NCBI GenBank assembly: GCA_903925435.1
Contig: CAIYFF010000187.1
Location: forward strand, 1 to 5,883
Direction: 5' to 3'
DNA length: 5,883 nt
Source of the DNA: an uncultured Planctomycetota bacterium
GTDB taxonomy: Bacteria > Planctomycetota > UBA1135 > UBA2386
The stretch's first letter is position 1. Each line of letters starts with the position of its first letter. A program made the position numbers and the translations under genes. Below are positions 4,895 through 5,883 of the stretch, piece after piece. The notes under the pieces are model-generated. The model was not told where the DNA came from, did no database searches, and saw only the letters and a list, made by a program, of their open reading frames with translations.

Positions 4895-5658
4895 CGCTGC
4901 GCGCATATCGCATCACTGGCGCGTTCGCCCAGGATGCGCTGGAACTGCTGCATGCGGTCACAGACGTGCGCGGTGCGCTCGAAGAAGACGACGCAGTGAC
5001 GGTGTGGCTCGACGACGCGCTGCCCGACATGCCGTTCGATGGACTCGAGATCTTTGAGTTGCCCGCAGCCGTCGCCAATGCGTCTTCCACGGGGCTCGAG
5101 AACGACCAGCCAATCCTCGTTGCGGAGGACTTGCTCGTGCGTCCGCCTTGGGTCGAACGGCCCGCGACGTTCACGGGCATCGAGTTGATCGTGCCGCGCG
5201 GTATGGCCTTTGGCAGCGGCGAGCACGACAGCACGCAAGCGGCGTTGTTGGCGTTGCACGCGGCATGGAACGATCCAGTGAGCTTCGCCGACGTCGGCAC
5301 TGGGTCCGGGATCCTCGCGCTCTACGCGATGACGCGCGGTTGCCGGCGCATCGAGGCGTGCGACGTCGAGGAGCCTGCGGTGCTCGCTGCGCGCGAATTG
5401 CTAGAAGGCGCGGACGTCACGCTCGGCGGCCCGGAGACGATGCCGTGGCGCGCAGACTTCGTCGTCGCCAACCTCACTGCCAAGGAGCAGCACGCTGCGT
5501 TGCCCGCGATCCTCGATCGCTGGACGCAGCGCGGGCCGCTCGTCCTGTCGGGCATGCGCGAGCACGAAGTGGATGGCGTGGCCGCGCGGTTGCCGCGTGT
5601 CGATGCACGCTGCGTGCGCGGCGCATTCACGGCACTGACTGTGCTGCCTTCGGCTTGA
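4891..5658 (+). CDS. prmA: PrmA-like ribosomal protein L11 methyltransferase, divergent
   Basis: PrmA methylates ribosomal protein L11 using S-adenosylmethionine. With GTG as residue 1 the product has 255 residues, shorter than the roughly 290 of E. coli PrmA; the difference is in the N-terminal L11-binding domain and small loops. The Rossmann-fold part is clear: RGMAFGSGEHDST (103-115; canonical PGMAFGTGxHxTT), motif I ADVGTGSGILAL (133-144), an acidic residue at the end of strand 2 (EACDVEEPA, 155-163), and VVANLTAKEQ (191-200) matching the PrmA VANILA segment, then GPLVLSGMREHEV (215-227). The DP before GMAF is replaced by VPR, and T by S in FGTG, so the substrate could differ. The GTG overlaps the coaC-like stop as GTGA without a clear Shine-Dalgarno, suggesting coupled translation. 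The frame is open further upstream, but that part is a shadow of the preceding gene. The 3' end overlaps the convergent rsmJ-like gene. Confidence 0.82.
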   Translation: MTLRAYRITGAFAQDALELLHAVTDVRGALEEDDAVTVWLDDALPDMPFDGLEIFELPAAVANASSTGLENDQPILVAEDLLVRPPWVERPATFTGIELIVPRGMAFGSGEHDSTQAALLALHAAWNDPVSFADVGTGSGILALYAMTRGCRRIEACDVEEPAVLAARELLEGADVTLGGPETMPWRADFVVANLTAKEQHAALPAILDRWTQRGPLVLSGMREHEVDGVAARLPRVDARCVRGAFTALTVLPSA

Positions 5659-5883
5659 GGTAGACGTCGAATCGCACGCGCTCGCCGTCGATCGAGAACG
5701 ACGGCGCTCCCGCGAGCGGTTGTTCGTGCGGGTGGCGTTTCACGACGACGCGCTCGCGCGCGGCAAGGAACGCGCGGTGCACGAGAACGTCCTGCGATCC
5801 CGGCTGGCCAGCGAGCAAGCGGCACACCTGCATCTCCTTCTTCACTTGCGCGCGACCTTGCGTAGGGAACATCGGGTCCAGCA
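5627..5883 (-). CDS. rsmJ: RsmJ-like 16S rRNA (guanine-N2) methyltransferase, C-terminal part, cut by the window edge
   Basis: E. coli RsmJ (YhiQ) methylates G1516 of 16S rRNA using S-adenosylmethionine. The visible 84 residues begin with LDPMFP, the family's motif IV equivalent, followed by QVKKEMQVCRLL, then ERVVVKRHPHEQPLAGAP and finally SIDGERVRFDVYLKP. This order and spacing match the RsmJ C-terminus (LDPMFPxxxKSAxVKKEM, RVVVKRPxxAPPLA, RFDVY). The SAM-binding N-terminal part lies beyond base 5883. An internal ATG at 5872 is the Met of DPMFP, not a start. The gene is convergent with prmA and its stop (5627-5629) lies inside the prmA coding region, giving a 32-base tail-to-tail overlap. 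In my knowledge RsmJ is mainly described from gammaproteobacteria, so its presence may be informative about lineage or transfer. Confidence 0.85.
   Translation of the reverse strand, partial: LDPMFPTQGRAQVKKEMQVCRLLAGQPGSQDVLVHRAFLAARERVVVKRHPHEQPLAGAPSFSIDGERVRFDVYLKPKAAQSVP

Noticed and set aside
3441..4906. Long minus-strand open frames over yicC, gmk and the coaC-like gene
   Set aside because: They are antisense to confidently identified genes and have low-complexity Arg/Ala-rich translations.

Overview
This is a GC-rich bacterial chromosomal window that is densely packed with housekeeping genes. It shows no phage, IS, CRISPR, tRNA or rRNA sequence. The linkage tpiA-secG-yicC-gmk followed by a CoaC-type flavoprotein resembles gene order I associate with Planctomycetota. 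That lineage call is an inference from gene order alone and is only moderately likely.

Layout. Positions 4-711 (+) encode a small Fe-S protein distantly related to epoxyqueuosine reductase (QueG) but lacking the QueG active site. Positions 712-1011 are about 300 bp without a recognisable gene. This stretch holds a good sigma70-type promoter (TTGACC, 17 bp, TATCGT; 943-971) and an imperfect inverted repeat (781-802). From 1012 to 5658 seven genes run on the + strand with almost no spacing: aroF (DAHP synthase, GTG start), tpiA, secG, yicC, gmk, a coaC-like HFCD flavoprotein and a prmA-like methyltransferase. Five of the six junctions are 4-base stop/start overlaps (ATGA or GTGA). The only gap is 50 bp between secG and yicC, and it contains a 7-bp GC hairpin. 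The right edge (5627-5883, - strand) is the C-terminal part of an rsmJ-type 16S rRNA methyltransferase, convergent with prmA and overlapping its 3' end by 32 bp.

How the genes work together. The string is a growth-linked operon, or two coupled ones. It covers entry to aromatic biosynthesis (aroF), glycolysis/gluconeogenesis (tpiA), protein export (secG), RNA turnover (yicC), GMP phosphorylation (gmk), coenzyme A synthesis (coaC-like) and ribosomal protein modification (prmA-like). A single promoter ahead of aroF could drive all of it by translational coupling.

I found no clear novel system. The most interesting point is the CoaC-like protein. It lacks the usual fused CoaB domain, and Glu occupies the position of the catalytic Cys158 of E. 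coli Dfp, although the His and Asn of the active site are kept. The divergent QueG-like Fe-S protein and the divergent PrmA motif are the next best leads.
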